Assembly: GCA_016880395.1 (NCBI GenBank)
Contig: JAEHDN010000303.1
Span: 1-5,353, forward strand
Direction: 5' to 3'
DNA length: 5,353 nt
Origin: Candidatus Eiseniibacteriota bacterium
Lineage (GTDB): Bacteria; Eisenbacteria; RBG-16-71-46; SZUA-252
In this document: positions 1-5,353 of the stretch, piece by piece
Layout: each line of letters starts with the position of its first letter
Numbering within the stretch: position 1 is the stretch's first letter
Notes under the pieces: model-generated
Databases searched by the model: none
Seen by the model: the letters and a program-made list of their open reading frames with translations, nothing else
What the model was told of the DNA's origin: nothing
Program-made: the position numbers and the translations under genes

Positions 1-714
1 AAGGCCGAGCCCCTGGCCGCCGCCCTCGTCGCGATCCTCCTCATCGTCGCCGCCATCGGGATCGCGGTGGAGTCCGTCCACCAGATCGTCATCCCACACC
101 AGAACCCGGCTCCCTTCACGCTCGCCGTGGTGATCGGGGTCGTGGTGGTGAAGGAGCTCCTCTTCCGCTTCACCTCGCGCGTAGGCCAGGAGACCGGGAG
201 CCACGCGGTCCGCACGGACGCCTGGCACCACCGGAGCGACGCCATCACCTCGAGCGCCGCCGCCATCGGGATCGCGATCGCCCTGATTGGCGGCCGGGGC
301 TACGAGGCGGCCGACGACTGGGCGGCCCTCTTCGCGAGCGGGATCATCATCCTGACCGGGTGGCGGCTCCTCCGGCCGGCCGTCAACGAGCTGATGGACC
401 AGACCCCGTCCTACGACCTCGTCGCCGAGGCCACGCGTGTCGCGGAGTCCTGCCCGGGTGTCTACCGAGTGGAGAAACTCTTGATGCGGAAGATGGGTAT
501 CTACTATGTGGCCGACATGCACCTGGAGGTGAATCCGGACATGTCGGTCCGAGAGAGCCATGCGCTGGCGCACGGCGTGAAGGAGGACGTGCAGCGCCAG
601 CTTCCCCAGGTGGTCGAGGTCACGATCCATGTCGAGCCGGCCTGGGCGCTGTCCGGAGGGAAACCGCCGGGTTCGGGGGAGACCGGCCGGCCCGTTTCTG
701 GCGCTCCCAGTTGA
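1..714 (+). CDS. Cation diffusion facilitator (CDF) family metal transporter, 3' part (start lies before the window)
   Basis: The protein exports divalent metal ions (typically Zn, Fe, Mn, Co or Cd) across the inner membrane by proton antiport. The frame is open from base 1 and gives 237 residues to the TGA at 712-714. The fragment opens with KAEPLAA, which matches the G-H-x-K-x-E loop before TM3 of the family, so TM1 and TM2 are missing, about 80 residues. Hydrophobic segments lie near residues 5-29, 37-61, 76-98 and 103-125. The TM5 metal motif HxxxD is present as HHRSD (H76, D80). A cytoplasmic C-terminal domain follows at about 130-213. Its H174, H187, H210 and E212 line up by eye with the zinc site of E. 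coli YiiP (H232, H248, H283, D285). A Gly/Pro-rich tail of about 20 residues ends the protein. The family is secure; metal specificity cannot be read without TM2. Confidence 0.93.
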   Translation, partial: KAEPLAAALVAILLIVAAIGIAVESVHQIVIPHQNPAPFTLAVVIGVVVVKELLFRFTSRVGQETGSHAVRTDAWHHRSDAITSSAAAIGIAIALIGGRGYEAADDWAALFASGIIILTGWRLLRPAVNELMDQTPSYDLVAEATRVAESCPGVYRVEKLLMRKMGIYYVADMHLEVNPDMSVRESHALAHGVKEDVQRQLPQVVEVTIHVEPAWALSGGKPPGSGETGRPVSGAPS

Positions 715-740
715 CCGGCGGTCCAGCCCTTACGTATAAT
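711..740 (+). promoter_or_regulatory. Predicted sigma-70 type promoter for the secreted protein gene
   Basis: A -35 hexamer TTGACC (711-716, 5 of 6 consensus) and a perfect -10 hexamer TATAAT (735-740) are separated by 18 bases. The -35 box overlaps the transporter stop codon. Transcription would start near 747 and give a leader of about 90 nt before the ATG at 840. TATAAT stands out in such a GC-rich region. An 11-base inverted repeat, GACCG-G-CGGTC (713-723), overlaps the -35 box and could be an operator, though a 5-bp arm may be chance. A small hairpin (ATGGC/GCCAT, 773-788) lies in the leader. Confidence 0.7.
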
Positions 741-839
741 ACCGCTCACGGATAACCTCCCCAGTACCCGCTATGGCTCCTCGGCCATCCTCCGACCGGC
801 GGGGCCACGGCTTTTTGACCCAGGCCAAGGGGAGTCCCC

Positions 840-2606
840 ATGGGCAATGCACTCCTTCCCATCGCTCACGCGCCACGAGTTGCCGCCCTAGTCGCCGTCA
901 TCTACTTTCTCGTCCCAGCTTCATCGATAGCTGCCAGGCGACCGTGGGACATCGCGACCCCGGCGCCGATCTCACCCGCCTCCGAGGCACCGCAGAGCGT
1001 CGCGGGTCCTTCGCTATGGCACATTGTCGAGTCGGCGGTGGACCCTGCTCAGAGACCCGCAAAACTCCTCAGGGGATCCCGCAGCATCTGGTGCGGTGCG
1101 TACAGTCCGTGCTGGTCTACCTCGGTAGGCTACCCGAATCTCAGGTACGACATTCTCTTCCTCGACACCGGATCCCATGGCGACGCCTACACACTGAGCG
1201 TCACCATGAACGCGAGCGTCGAGCTGCTCTATGACCATCTATACCTCATCGGCGGGGGCGGCGATGCCACCGACCCGATCGAAAATAGTGGGAGCCTGAT
1301 CGAGACCATCATCTCTCAGGGCTCGAGCGGAAACTCGAGCCTCCTGGTCGATTGGACGGGCACGATCCACGCGGACACGCCCGGGGCGACGAGCATAGAC
1401 GCAACACTCGGAGCGGTGACCATCTCCGGCAATAACGTTGGCCAACCAGATTCGCTCACGACCAGCATCACCATTGCTTCCGGGCACCGAGCCCTCTACT
1501 TCGTCTTCAAATCCGATGAAATCTTCTCGTCGGAGGATGGCGGGTGGCCGTTCGGAAGTGGCGTTCTGCTCGACGACCTGGTGACGAATGACCACGGTGC
1601 CATCTACACCGACGCTGCTCCGGCCGGCGGCACCGACGCGTTCGGTGGCTCGGTCCTTGTGGGCACGGCCGGGGCGCCGATCGTTTCTTCACGCAAGGTA
1701 TTCACAGGGAGCCAGCCACCATCCTTGACGCCTCCGGCGAATCTGACCAGGTCCGAGGGGGATGGGATCTCCTTGACCGCGAATGCCACGGACCCGGATG
1801 CCTTCGACATCATCGTAATGTCCGTGTGCGGATATCCAACCGGTCTGACCCTGACGCGTCTCGGCAGCAATCCCGCTTCGGAGACCTTGTCGGGGACCCT
1901 TCCATGTGGGGCAGCGGCGGGAAGCCCTTATTCCATCCTCTGGTCTGCGACCTCATTGTTCACTGACGTCAGTGCGACCACGGTGCTCACCGTACTCCCC
2001 AATCCTCTAGCTCCAGTGGTCACAGCACCCGCCACGATCACGCGTGCCGTGGGAAGCACGGTTTTCTTCCACGTCCTCGCTTCGGATCCGGATGGCGATG
2101 CGATCACAACTCTGACTGCGGACCTCTCGGATCTCCCGACTGGGGCCACGTTCTCACCCGAACCCGGGAATCATGGTGGGTCGTTCGTGTGGGCACCCTC
2201 GTCGGGGCTCGAGGGGAGCTACAGCGTTGGGTTTGTCGCCTCAAACGCGCTGCAGGGGTGCGCTAACACACGGATCAACATCGTACCCGGTGACGCGACC
2301 GGCGTTGCGGTCGATGATCATTCCCCGGCGACCCCGTCTCTAGACCAGAACCGGCCGAATCCCTTCAACCCTCGAACGTCGATCCGCGTCAGCATTCCGC
2401 GAGAGGCTCGCATCACGTTGGACGTTTTCGATGTCCACGGACGGCACGTGATCGCGTTGCTCGATCGTGTTCTTCCGGCCGGCTCCCGGGAGGTGTCCTG
2501 GGACGGACGCGACGCGCGAGGTCGCGACCTACCCTCGGGGATCTACTTCTATCGGATGTGGGGAGAGGGCGTGTCCTTCACCCGCCGGATGGTCCTCCTT
2601 CGCTAG
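840..2606 (+). CDS. Secreted surface protein with Ig-like domains and a FlgD-like C-terminal sorting-type domain
   Basis: The protein has 588 residues. The ATG is preceded by AAGGGGAG (827-834) at 5-base spacing. Residues 1-32 look like a signal peptide: R13, a hydrophobic core AALVAVIYFLV, then an Ala/Ser-rich cleavage region. Residues 85-290 form a Gly/Asp/Ser-rich, probably beta-sandwich region with two close cysteines (C85, C91) and an acidic SEDGGWP stretch near 231-237; I cannot assign it to a family. Two Ig-like or cadherin-like modules follow at about 293-386 and 391-482, with putative calcium-binding DPD (318-320) and DPDGD (416-420). Residues 500-588 are the FlgD-Ig/type IX-sorting-like domain: NRPNPFNP (504-511), DVFDVHGR, SWDGRD, PSGIYFYR and a basic end. 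Such domains usually tether or sort exported proteins in FCB-type bacteria. It appears to be a single-gene unit with its own promoter. Third codon positions are less GC-rich than in tadA. The biochemical role is unknown. Confidence 0.88.
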   Translation: MGNALLPIAHAPRVAALVAVIYFLVPASSIAARRPWDIATPAPISPASEAPQSVAGPSLWHIVESAVDPAQRPAKLLRGSRSIWCGAYSPCWSTSVGYPNLRYDILFLDTGSHGDAYTLSVTMNASVELLYDHLYLIGGGGDATDPIENSGSLIETIISQGSSGNSSLLVDWTGTIHADTPGATSIDATLGAVTISGNNVGQPDSLTTSITIASGHRALYFVFKSDEIFSSEDGGWPFGSGVLLDDLVTNDHGAIYTDAAPAGGTDAFGGSVLVGTAGAPIVSSRKVFTGSQPPSLTPPANLTRSEGDGISLTANATDPDAFDIIVMSVCGYPTGLTLTRLGSNPASETLSGTLPCGAAAGSPYSILWSATSLFTDVSATTVLTVLPNPLAPVVTAPATITRAVGSTVFFHVLASDPDGDAITTLTADLSDLPTGATFSPEPGNHGGSFVWAPSSGLEGSYSVGFVASNALQGCANTRINIVPGDATGVAVDDHSPATPSLDQNRPNPFNPRTSIRVSIPREARITLDVFDVHGRHVIALLDRVLPAGSREVSWDGRDARGRDLPSGIYFYRMWGEGVSFTRRMVLLR

Positions 2607-2665
2607 GCCCGGGCCCACCCAGGGCACAACGGGGCGCAACCAGGGGCGGCCGCGGCGCGTAACCG

Positions 2666-2694
2666 TTGCATAACCGGCGGTGGCCGGGTACAGT
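2666..2694 (+). promoter_or_regulatory. Candidate promoter for the tRNA-Ser/tRNA-Arg unit
   Basis: TTGCAT (2666-2671, 3 of 6) and TACAGT (2689-2694, 4 of 6) are 17 bases apart. The predicted start near 2701 is about 28 bases before the first tRNA. The position suits a stable-RNA promoter, but the hexamers are weak. The rest of 2607-2728 is GC-rich and holds no ORF, T-tracted hairpin or other recognisable element. Confidence 0.35.
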
Positions 2695-2728
2695 TGCGCC
2701 AAGTGTAAGTTCTTGGCTGGTATTGGAT

Positions 2729-2820
2729 GGAGAGGTGGCCGAGTGGCTGAAGGCGGCGGTTTGCTAAACCGTTGTAGGGCTAATACCTTACCGGAGGTTC
2801 GAATCCTCTCCTCTCCGCCA
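2729..2820 (+). tRNA. tRNA-Ser (anticodon GCT), CCA encoded
   Basis: This is a 92-nt class II tRNA reading AGC and AGU. The acceptor stem GGAGAGG (2729-2735) pairs fully with CCTCTCC, followed by discriminator G and an encoded CCA (2818-2820). The anticodon stem GCGGT/ACCGT encloses the loop TTGCTAA, with GCT at 2763-2765. The long variable arm typical of serine tRNAs is present: a 6-bp stem GTAGGG/CCTTAC with one G-U pair and a six-base loop CTAATA. The T arm is GGAGG-TTCGAAT-CCTCT. It is the first gene of a two-tRNA cluster and is probably co-transcribed with the tRNA-Arg. Confidence 0.97.
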
Positions 2821-2846
2821 TATCGACCGGAACATCCCAGGCGCGC

Positions 2847-2923
2847 GCGCCCATAGCTCAACTGGATAGAGTGTCTGACTACGGATCAGAAGGTTGGGGG
2901 TTCAAATCCTCCTGGGCGCGCCA
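2847..2923 (+). tRNA. tRNA-Arg (anticodon ACG), CCA encoded
   Basis: This is a 77-nt tRNA. The acceptor stem GCGCCCA (2847-2853) pairs perfectly with TGGGCGC (2913-2919), followed by discriminator G2920 and CCA (2921-2923). The D arm is GCTC-AACTGGATA-GAGT. The anticodon stem TCTGA/TCAGA encloses the loop CTACGGA, with ACG at 2881-2883. The T arm is GGGGG-TTCAAAT-CCTCC. In bacteria A34 of this tRNA is deaminated by TadA to inosine, so it reads CGU, CGC and CGA; a tadA gene lies downstream at 3655-4140. The 26-nt spacer after the tRNA-Ser ends in an alternating GC run (2841-2850) that merges into the acceptor stem and could add two base pairs to the precursor. Confidence 0.97.
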
Positions 2924-2980
2924 TGTTCCAGCTCGACGCCTCCGATCCCCACGCCGGTAGCACTCCCCGCACGAGGTAGG

Positions 2981-3658
2981 ATGGCCATGTGGAACCATCG
3001 TTCGATCCGCTCGCTCATGGGTACAGCCGCGCTCGCTCTGCTCCTCGCCTCCTCGGTCGGCGCCAAGAAGGAAGACGCGCCGCCACCCGCCAAGGCCATC
3101 CGCGTCGCGATCATGCCGATCGTGAACGGTTCGCCCGAGGTGGGCGCCACCAAGATCATGGAGGACATCATCCGGGATCGGGTGAAGAACGTTCCTCCCG
3201 ATCGAGCGACCTTCCTCCAGCCCGGCGACACGGAACGCCTCCTCGAGGCGCGGGACGCCCTCGACAAGTCCTACGCGCTGACCGACCGCTGGTCCAAGTA
3301 CGGCACGCTCGACTCGACCGCAGTGGACGGGATCGATTCGCTCCTCACCGTGGACGCGATCCTCTTCGTCAAGGTCGCGGAGTGGGAGAACGTGCGCGTG
3401 AACCAGATCGGCCGCGGCGAGTCCAACACGACCGTCGGGCTCCAGTTCGCCCTCTTCGATCTCGCGACGAGGAAGCGGACCTGGTTCAAAGACCCCCGGG
3501 AGCAGCGATTCGCGAATGAGGTGGACATCTCGAGTGGCGCCGTGAGCTACGACGAGACCGGTTACATCCAGTCGCGGAGCGTGACCGACCCGCCGCGCTT
3601 CGAGGACGTCGCGGGAGACCTCATCCGGAACGCGTTCAAGAAGTTCCCCCGTTCGTGA
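2981..3658 (+). CDS. Exported protein resembling the LpoB/GNA1162/CsgG group; function unknown
   Basis: The protein has 225 residues. Residues 1-28 form a signal peptide: basic start with R7 and R10, core TAALALLLASSV, likely cleavage after GA28. There is no lipobox cysteine, so it should be soluble in the periplasm or secreted rather than a lipoprotein. A beta strand (RVAIMPIVNG, 41-50) followed by a helix, then VDAILFVKVAEW (124-135) and a later strand region (151-169, GLQFALFDLATRKRTW), resembles the GNA1162/LpoB/CsgG-type alpha-beta fold of outer-membrane accessory proteins. This is by-eye pattern matching only. The start is ambiguous: GAGGT (2973-2977) is 3 bases from ATG 2981 but 9 from ATG 2987, which would remove two residues. 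Longer readings into the tRNA-Arg are rejected. I found no convincing promoter of its own, so it may be read from the tRNA unit. Its stop overlaps the tadA start. Confidence 0.8.
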   Translation: MAMWNHRSIRSLMGTAALALLLASSVGAKKEDAPPPAKAIRVAIMPIVNGSPEVGATKIMEDIIRDRVKNVPPDRATFLQPGDTERLLEARDALDKSYALTDRWSKYGTLDSTAVDGIDSLLTVDAILFVKVAEWENVRVNQIGRGESNTTVGLQFALFDLATRKRTWFKDPREQRFANEVDISSGAVSYDETGYIQSRSVTDPPRFEDVAGDLIRNAFKKFPRS

Positions 3659-4140
3659 TCGGGCAGTCGCCCTCGGACGAGCGCTACATGCAGGCGGCGC
3701 TCGCCGAGGCCGAGGCGGCCGAATCCGAGGGGGAAGTCCCCATCGGAGCGGTGGTCGTGTTCGAGGGGCGGATCATCGGCCGCGGCCACAACCGGGTCGA
3801 AGCGGCCCAGGATCCCACCGCCCACGCCGAGATCATCGCGATTGGGGCCGCCGCCCAGACGCTCAACACCTGGCGGCTCGACGAGACCACCCTCTACGTG
3901 ACCCTGGAGCCCTGCCACATGTGCGCGGGGGCGATCGTCCTGGCCCGGATCGGCCGGCTCGTCTACGGGGCCCGCGATCCGAAGGCCGGCGCCTGCGGAT
4001 CGCTCGCCATGGTGCCCCAGGATCTCCGCTTGAACCACCGCGCCGAGGTCATCTCCGGCGTGATGGCCGAGGACTGTGGAGCGTTGCTGGAGCGGTTCTT
4101 CCGGGCGCGGCGGCGCGCCACGAACCGCCTGGAAACCTGA
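3655..4140 (+). CDS. tadA: tRNA-specific adenosine deaminase TadA (A34 to inosine in tRNA-Arg)
   Basis: The zinc-dependent hydrolytic deaminase turns adenosine 34 of tRNA-Arg(ACG) into inosine. It acts in the cytoplasm, typically as a homodimer. The 161 residues match the family's usual length. Signature motifs are HAE at 57-59 (zinc-binding His, proton-shuttling Glu) and PCHMC at 86-90 (the two zinc cysteines), with VPIGAVVV (28-35), GHNR (44-47), GARDPKAGACGS (105-116) and a C-terminal FFR (148-150). These favour TadA over cytidine or guanine deaminases. The GTG start overlaps the upstream stop as GTGA (3655-3658), which implies translational coupling; no clear Shine-Dalgarno precedes it. 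An internal ATG at 3688 would delete the N-terminal helix start (SDERYMQAAL), so the GTG is preferred. The substrate tRNA gene lies about 730 bases upstream on the same strand. Confidence 0.96.
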   Translation: MIGQSPSDERYMQAALAEAEAAESEGEVPIGAVVVFEGRIIGRGHNRVEAAQDPTAHAEIIAIGAAAQTLNTWRLDETTLYVTLEPCHMCAGAIVLARIGRLVYGARDPKAGACGSLAMVPQDLRLNHRAEVISGVMAEDCGALLERFFRARRRATNRLET

Positions 4141-4143
4141 GGG

Positions 4144-4172
4144 TTGCGCCTGCAGCCGACCGGCCCTAGCAT
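4144..4172 (+). promoter_or_regulatory. Candidate promoter for the Ser/Thr kinase gene
   Basis: TTGCGC (4144-4149, 3 of 6) and TAGCAT (4167-4172, 4 of 6) lie 17 bases apart in the 67-nt gap after tadA. The predicted start near 4179 leaves a leader of about 29 nt. Position and spacing are good, but the hexamers are weak. No intrinsic terminator follows tadA, so read-through is also possible. Confidence 0.4.
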
Positions 4173-4196
4173 CGAGGAGCCTCTCCCCCAACAATT

Positions 4197-4201
4197 GAGG
4201 T
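4197..4201 (+). promoter_or_regulatory. Ribosome binding site fixing the GTG start of the kinase
   Basis: GAGGT sits 6 bases before GTG 4208. The encoded start MIIEPGRVLSHY fits the usual few residues before the kinase N-lobe. The next in-frame candidate starts lie inside or beyond the first strand of the kinase domain, so the site decides the start. The same GAGGTAGG octamer (4197-4204) precedes the exported-protein gene at 2973-2980. Confidence 0.7.
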
Positions 4202-4207
4202 AGGCCA

Positions 4208-5353
4208 GTGATTATCGAGCCCGGTCGCGTGCTCTCCCACTACACACTCGTGGCGAAGATCGCCGCGGGCGGCATGGGCGAGGTCTACCGAGCGCGGGAT
4301 GACCACCTACCTCGCGACGTCGCCATCAAGATCCTCCCCTCAGACGCGCTGGTCGATGACCACGCCCGGAAGCGTTTTCGCAGGGAAGCCGAAACCCTCT
4401 CGAAGCTCAATCACGCTCATATCGCCACGATTTACGACTTCGACACCCAGGACGGCCTCGACTTCCTGGTCATGGAGTATGTGGAGGGTACGACTCTGGC
4501 CGGAGTGCTCCGCGCCGGCCCGATGCCCATCGAGGAGGTGCTTCGGATCGGAAGCGACATCGCGGCCGCCCTGGAGGAGGCGCACAAGCGAGGGGTGGTC
4601 CATCGCGACTTGAAGCCGGGGAATGTAGGGCTGACGGCCAGGGGCCAGGTGAAGGTCCTCGACTTCGGCCTGGCTCAGGTGCTGAGACCAGTCGCCGCGG
4701 CATCGACGACCGAGAGCCTGACCGGAGCGCCCGGAGGCCCGGCCGGGACGCTCCCGTACATGGCACCGGAGCACCTGAGGGGGGCTCCCGCGGACCACCG
4801 CTCTGACCTCTACGCACTGGGCGTCGTGCTCTATGAGATGACGGCGGGCCGCCGGCCGTTCGAGGGCGGGCTGGCTCCCGCACTCATCGACGACATCCTT
4901 CACCGGATCCCCCCCCGTCCCACATCGTTGAGGCCGGATGCACCACAGGGTCTCGAGTCGATCATTCTCAAGTGTCTCGAGAAGGATCCCGGTCTCCGCT
5001 ACCAGTCGGCTCAAGAGGCCCTGGTGGACCTGCGCCGAATGACTTCGCCGTCTCTGGGCTTCGAGGCGATGAGAGCTCGGTCCCGTCCCATCGTCAAGAC
5101 GCGGTGGCTCCTCGGCGCCGGCGCCCTGGTGGTTCTCGCCGCGGGGCTCGTCGCGGGGCTAAACGTTCGGGGCCTACGCGACCGGCTGATCGGGAGGACG
5201 AGCGGGATGAAGATCGAATCAGTCGTCGCTCTCCCGAGCGAGGTTCTGGCCACAGAGGAGGATGCCTTCCTGGCCGATGCGGTCCCCCGAACCCTCTCGA
5301 CCTACCTGTCGCAGATCAAGGGCCTGGATACGAAGATGCCGCCGACCAGCATC
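4208..5353 (+). CDS. Membrane-anchored Ser/Thr protein kinase with a C-terminal TolB-like segment, 5' part (runs off the window)
   Basis: The frame stays open for 382 codons to the last base. Residues 11-278 are a complete Hanks-type (PknB-like) kinase domain: a glycine-rich loop ending GGMGEVY (21-27), VAIK with K41, helix-C E60, HRD (132-134) with K136 and N139, DFG (152-154), a Ser/Thr-bearing activation segment, APE (186-188) and the F-helix D200. All catalytic residues are present, so it should be active. The first glycine of the loop is Ala19. One membrane segment lies at about 300-318. The sequence beyond it (335-382; SVVALPSE, then FLADAVPRTLSTYL and GLDTK) resembles the TolB-amino-terminal-like segment (typical form LAVLPF...yFaDGltE.L...L) that often precedes TPR repeats in such kinases. 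With the kinase in the cytoplasm, this part would be periplasmic, probably sensory. Signal and substrates are unknown. Confidence 0.93.
   Translation, partial: MIIEPGRVLSHYTLVAKIAAGGMGEVYRARDDHLPRDVAIKILPSDALVDDHARKRFRREAETLSKLNHAHIATIYDFDTQDGLDFLVMEYVEGTTLAGVLRAGPMPIEEVLRIGSDIAAALEEAHKRGVVHRDLKPGNVGLTARGQVKVLDFGLAQVLRPVAAASTTESLTGAPGGPAGTLPYMAPEHLRGAPADHRSDLYALGVVLYEMTAGRRPFEGGLAPALIDDILHRIPPRPTSLRPDAPQGLESIILKCLEKDPGLRYQSAQEALVDLRRMTSPSLGFEAMRARSRPIVKTRWLLGAGALVVLAAGLVAGLNVRGLRDRLIGRTSGMKIESVVALPSEVLATEEDAFLADAVPRTLSTYLSQIKGLDTKMPPTSI

Noticed and set aside
360..755. Plus-strand 131-codon ORF in a second frame
   Set aside because: It is a shadow of the transporter reading frame, Arg/Gly/Ala-rich with no family signature.
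796..815. GC-rich stretch followed by five Ts, possible attenuator
   Set aside because: No stable stem directly precedes the T run; the best pairing is 3 bp.
773..1234. Plus-strand 153-codon ORF upstream of and overlapping the secreted protein
   Set aside because: Its composition is Arg/His/Ser-rich, it has no good Shine-Dalgarno, and it is out of frame with the signal peptide and domain evidence of the gene at 840.
2607..2640. GC-rich inverted repeat after the secreted protein (GCCC-ACCCA-GGGC)
   Set aside because: The stem is only 4 bp and has no T-tract, so it cannot be called an intrinsic terminator.
2529..2861. Minus-strand 110-codon ORF across the tRNA-Ser gene
   Set aside because: It contains the reverse complement of the tRNA-Ser (EERIRTSGKVLALQRF...), a well-known spurious translation in databases, and overlaps the end of a good plus-strand gene.
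2894..2980. Longer N-terminus for the exported protein, starting inside the tRNA-Arg
   Set aside because: The start would lie in the T arm of a perfect tRNA, and the extra residues would precede a normal signal peptide.
3562..4194. Minus-strand 210-codon ORF
   Set aside because: It is antisense to tadA and has low-complexity Gly/Arg/Asp-rich composition with no recognisable domain.
4174..4201. Possible hairpin (CCTC 4180-4183 with GAGG 4197-4200) hiding the kinase Shine-Dalgarno
   Set aside because: It has four or five pairs around a 13-base loop and would sit at the very 5' end of the predicted transcript, so it is too weak to claim.
4340..5014. Minus-strand 224-codon ORF
   Set aside because: It lies wholly opposite the kinase domain, whose catalytic motifs are all intact in the plus frame. 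High GC creates long antisense frames.

Overview
The window is GC-rich, and every gene I can support lies on the + strand. GTG starts are used. The two tRNA genes encode their CCA ends. The large secreted protein ends in the FlgD-like/sorting-type C-terminal domain common in the FCB superphylum and relatives such as Candidatus Eisenbacteria. With a Ser/Thr kinase that carries a periplasmic TolB-like segment, this suggests an uncultured, double-membraned bacterium of that broad group. The lineage is inferred from domain style, not from a phylogenetic marker.

Layout: (1) 1-714 is the 3' part of a cation diffusion facilitator metal transporter; its start lies before the window. (2) A near-consensus sigma-70 type promoter (TTGACC-18-TATAAT, 711-740) overlaps the transporter stop and points into a 125-nt gap. 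(3) 840-2606 encodes a secreted, Ig-like, FlgD-tailed surface protein with an unassigned N-terminal half. (4) 2607-2728 holds no gene, only a weak promoter candidate for the tRNAs. (5) tRNA-Ser(GCT) and tRNA-Arg(ACG) lie 26 nt apart. (6) 2981-3658 encodes an exported protein resembling the LpoB/GNA1162/CsgG group. Its stop overlaps the GTG start of (7) tadA, 3655-4140. (8) After a 67-nt gap with a promoter candidate and a good Shine-Dalgarno, a membrane-anchored Ser/Thr kinase starts at 4208 and runs off the window at 5353.

The best functional link is between the tRNA-Arg(ACG) gene and tadA. TadA converts A34 of exactly this tRNA to inosine so that it can read CGU, CGC and CGA. Substrate and enzyme genes lie about 730 bp apart on the same strand, separated by one small exported-protein gene translationally coupled to tadA. 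The other genes look like ordinary neighbours: metal efflux, a surface protein and a signalling kinase. I see no CRISPR array, transposase, integrase, toxin-antitoxin pair or classic intrinsic terminator, and no clear sign of a new multi-gene system. The less ordinary points are the tRNA/tadA arrangement, the unassigned domain of the secreted protein, and two adjacent exported proteins that may share a TolB/CsgG-like fold.
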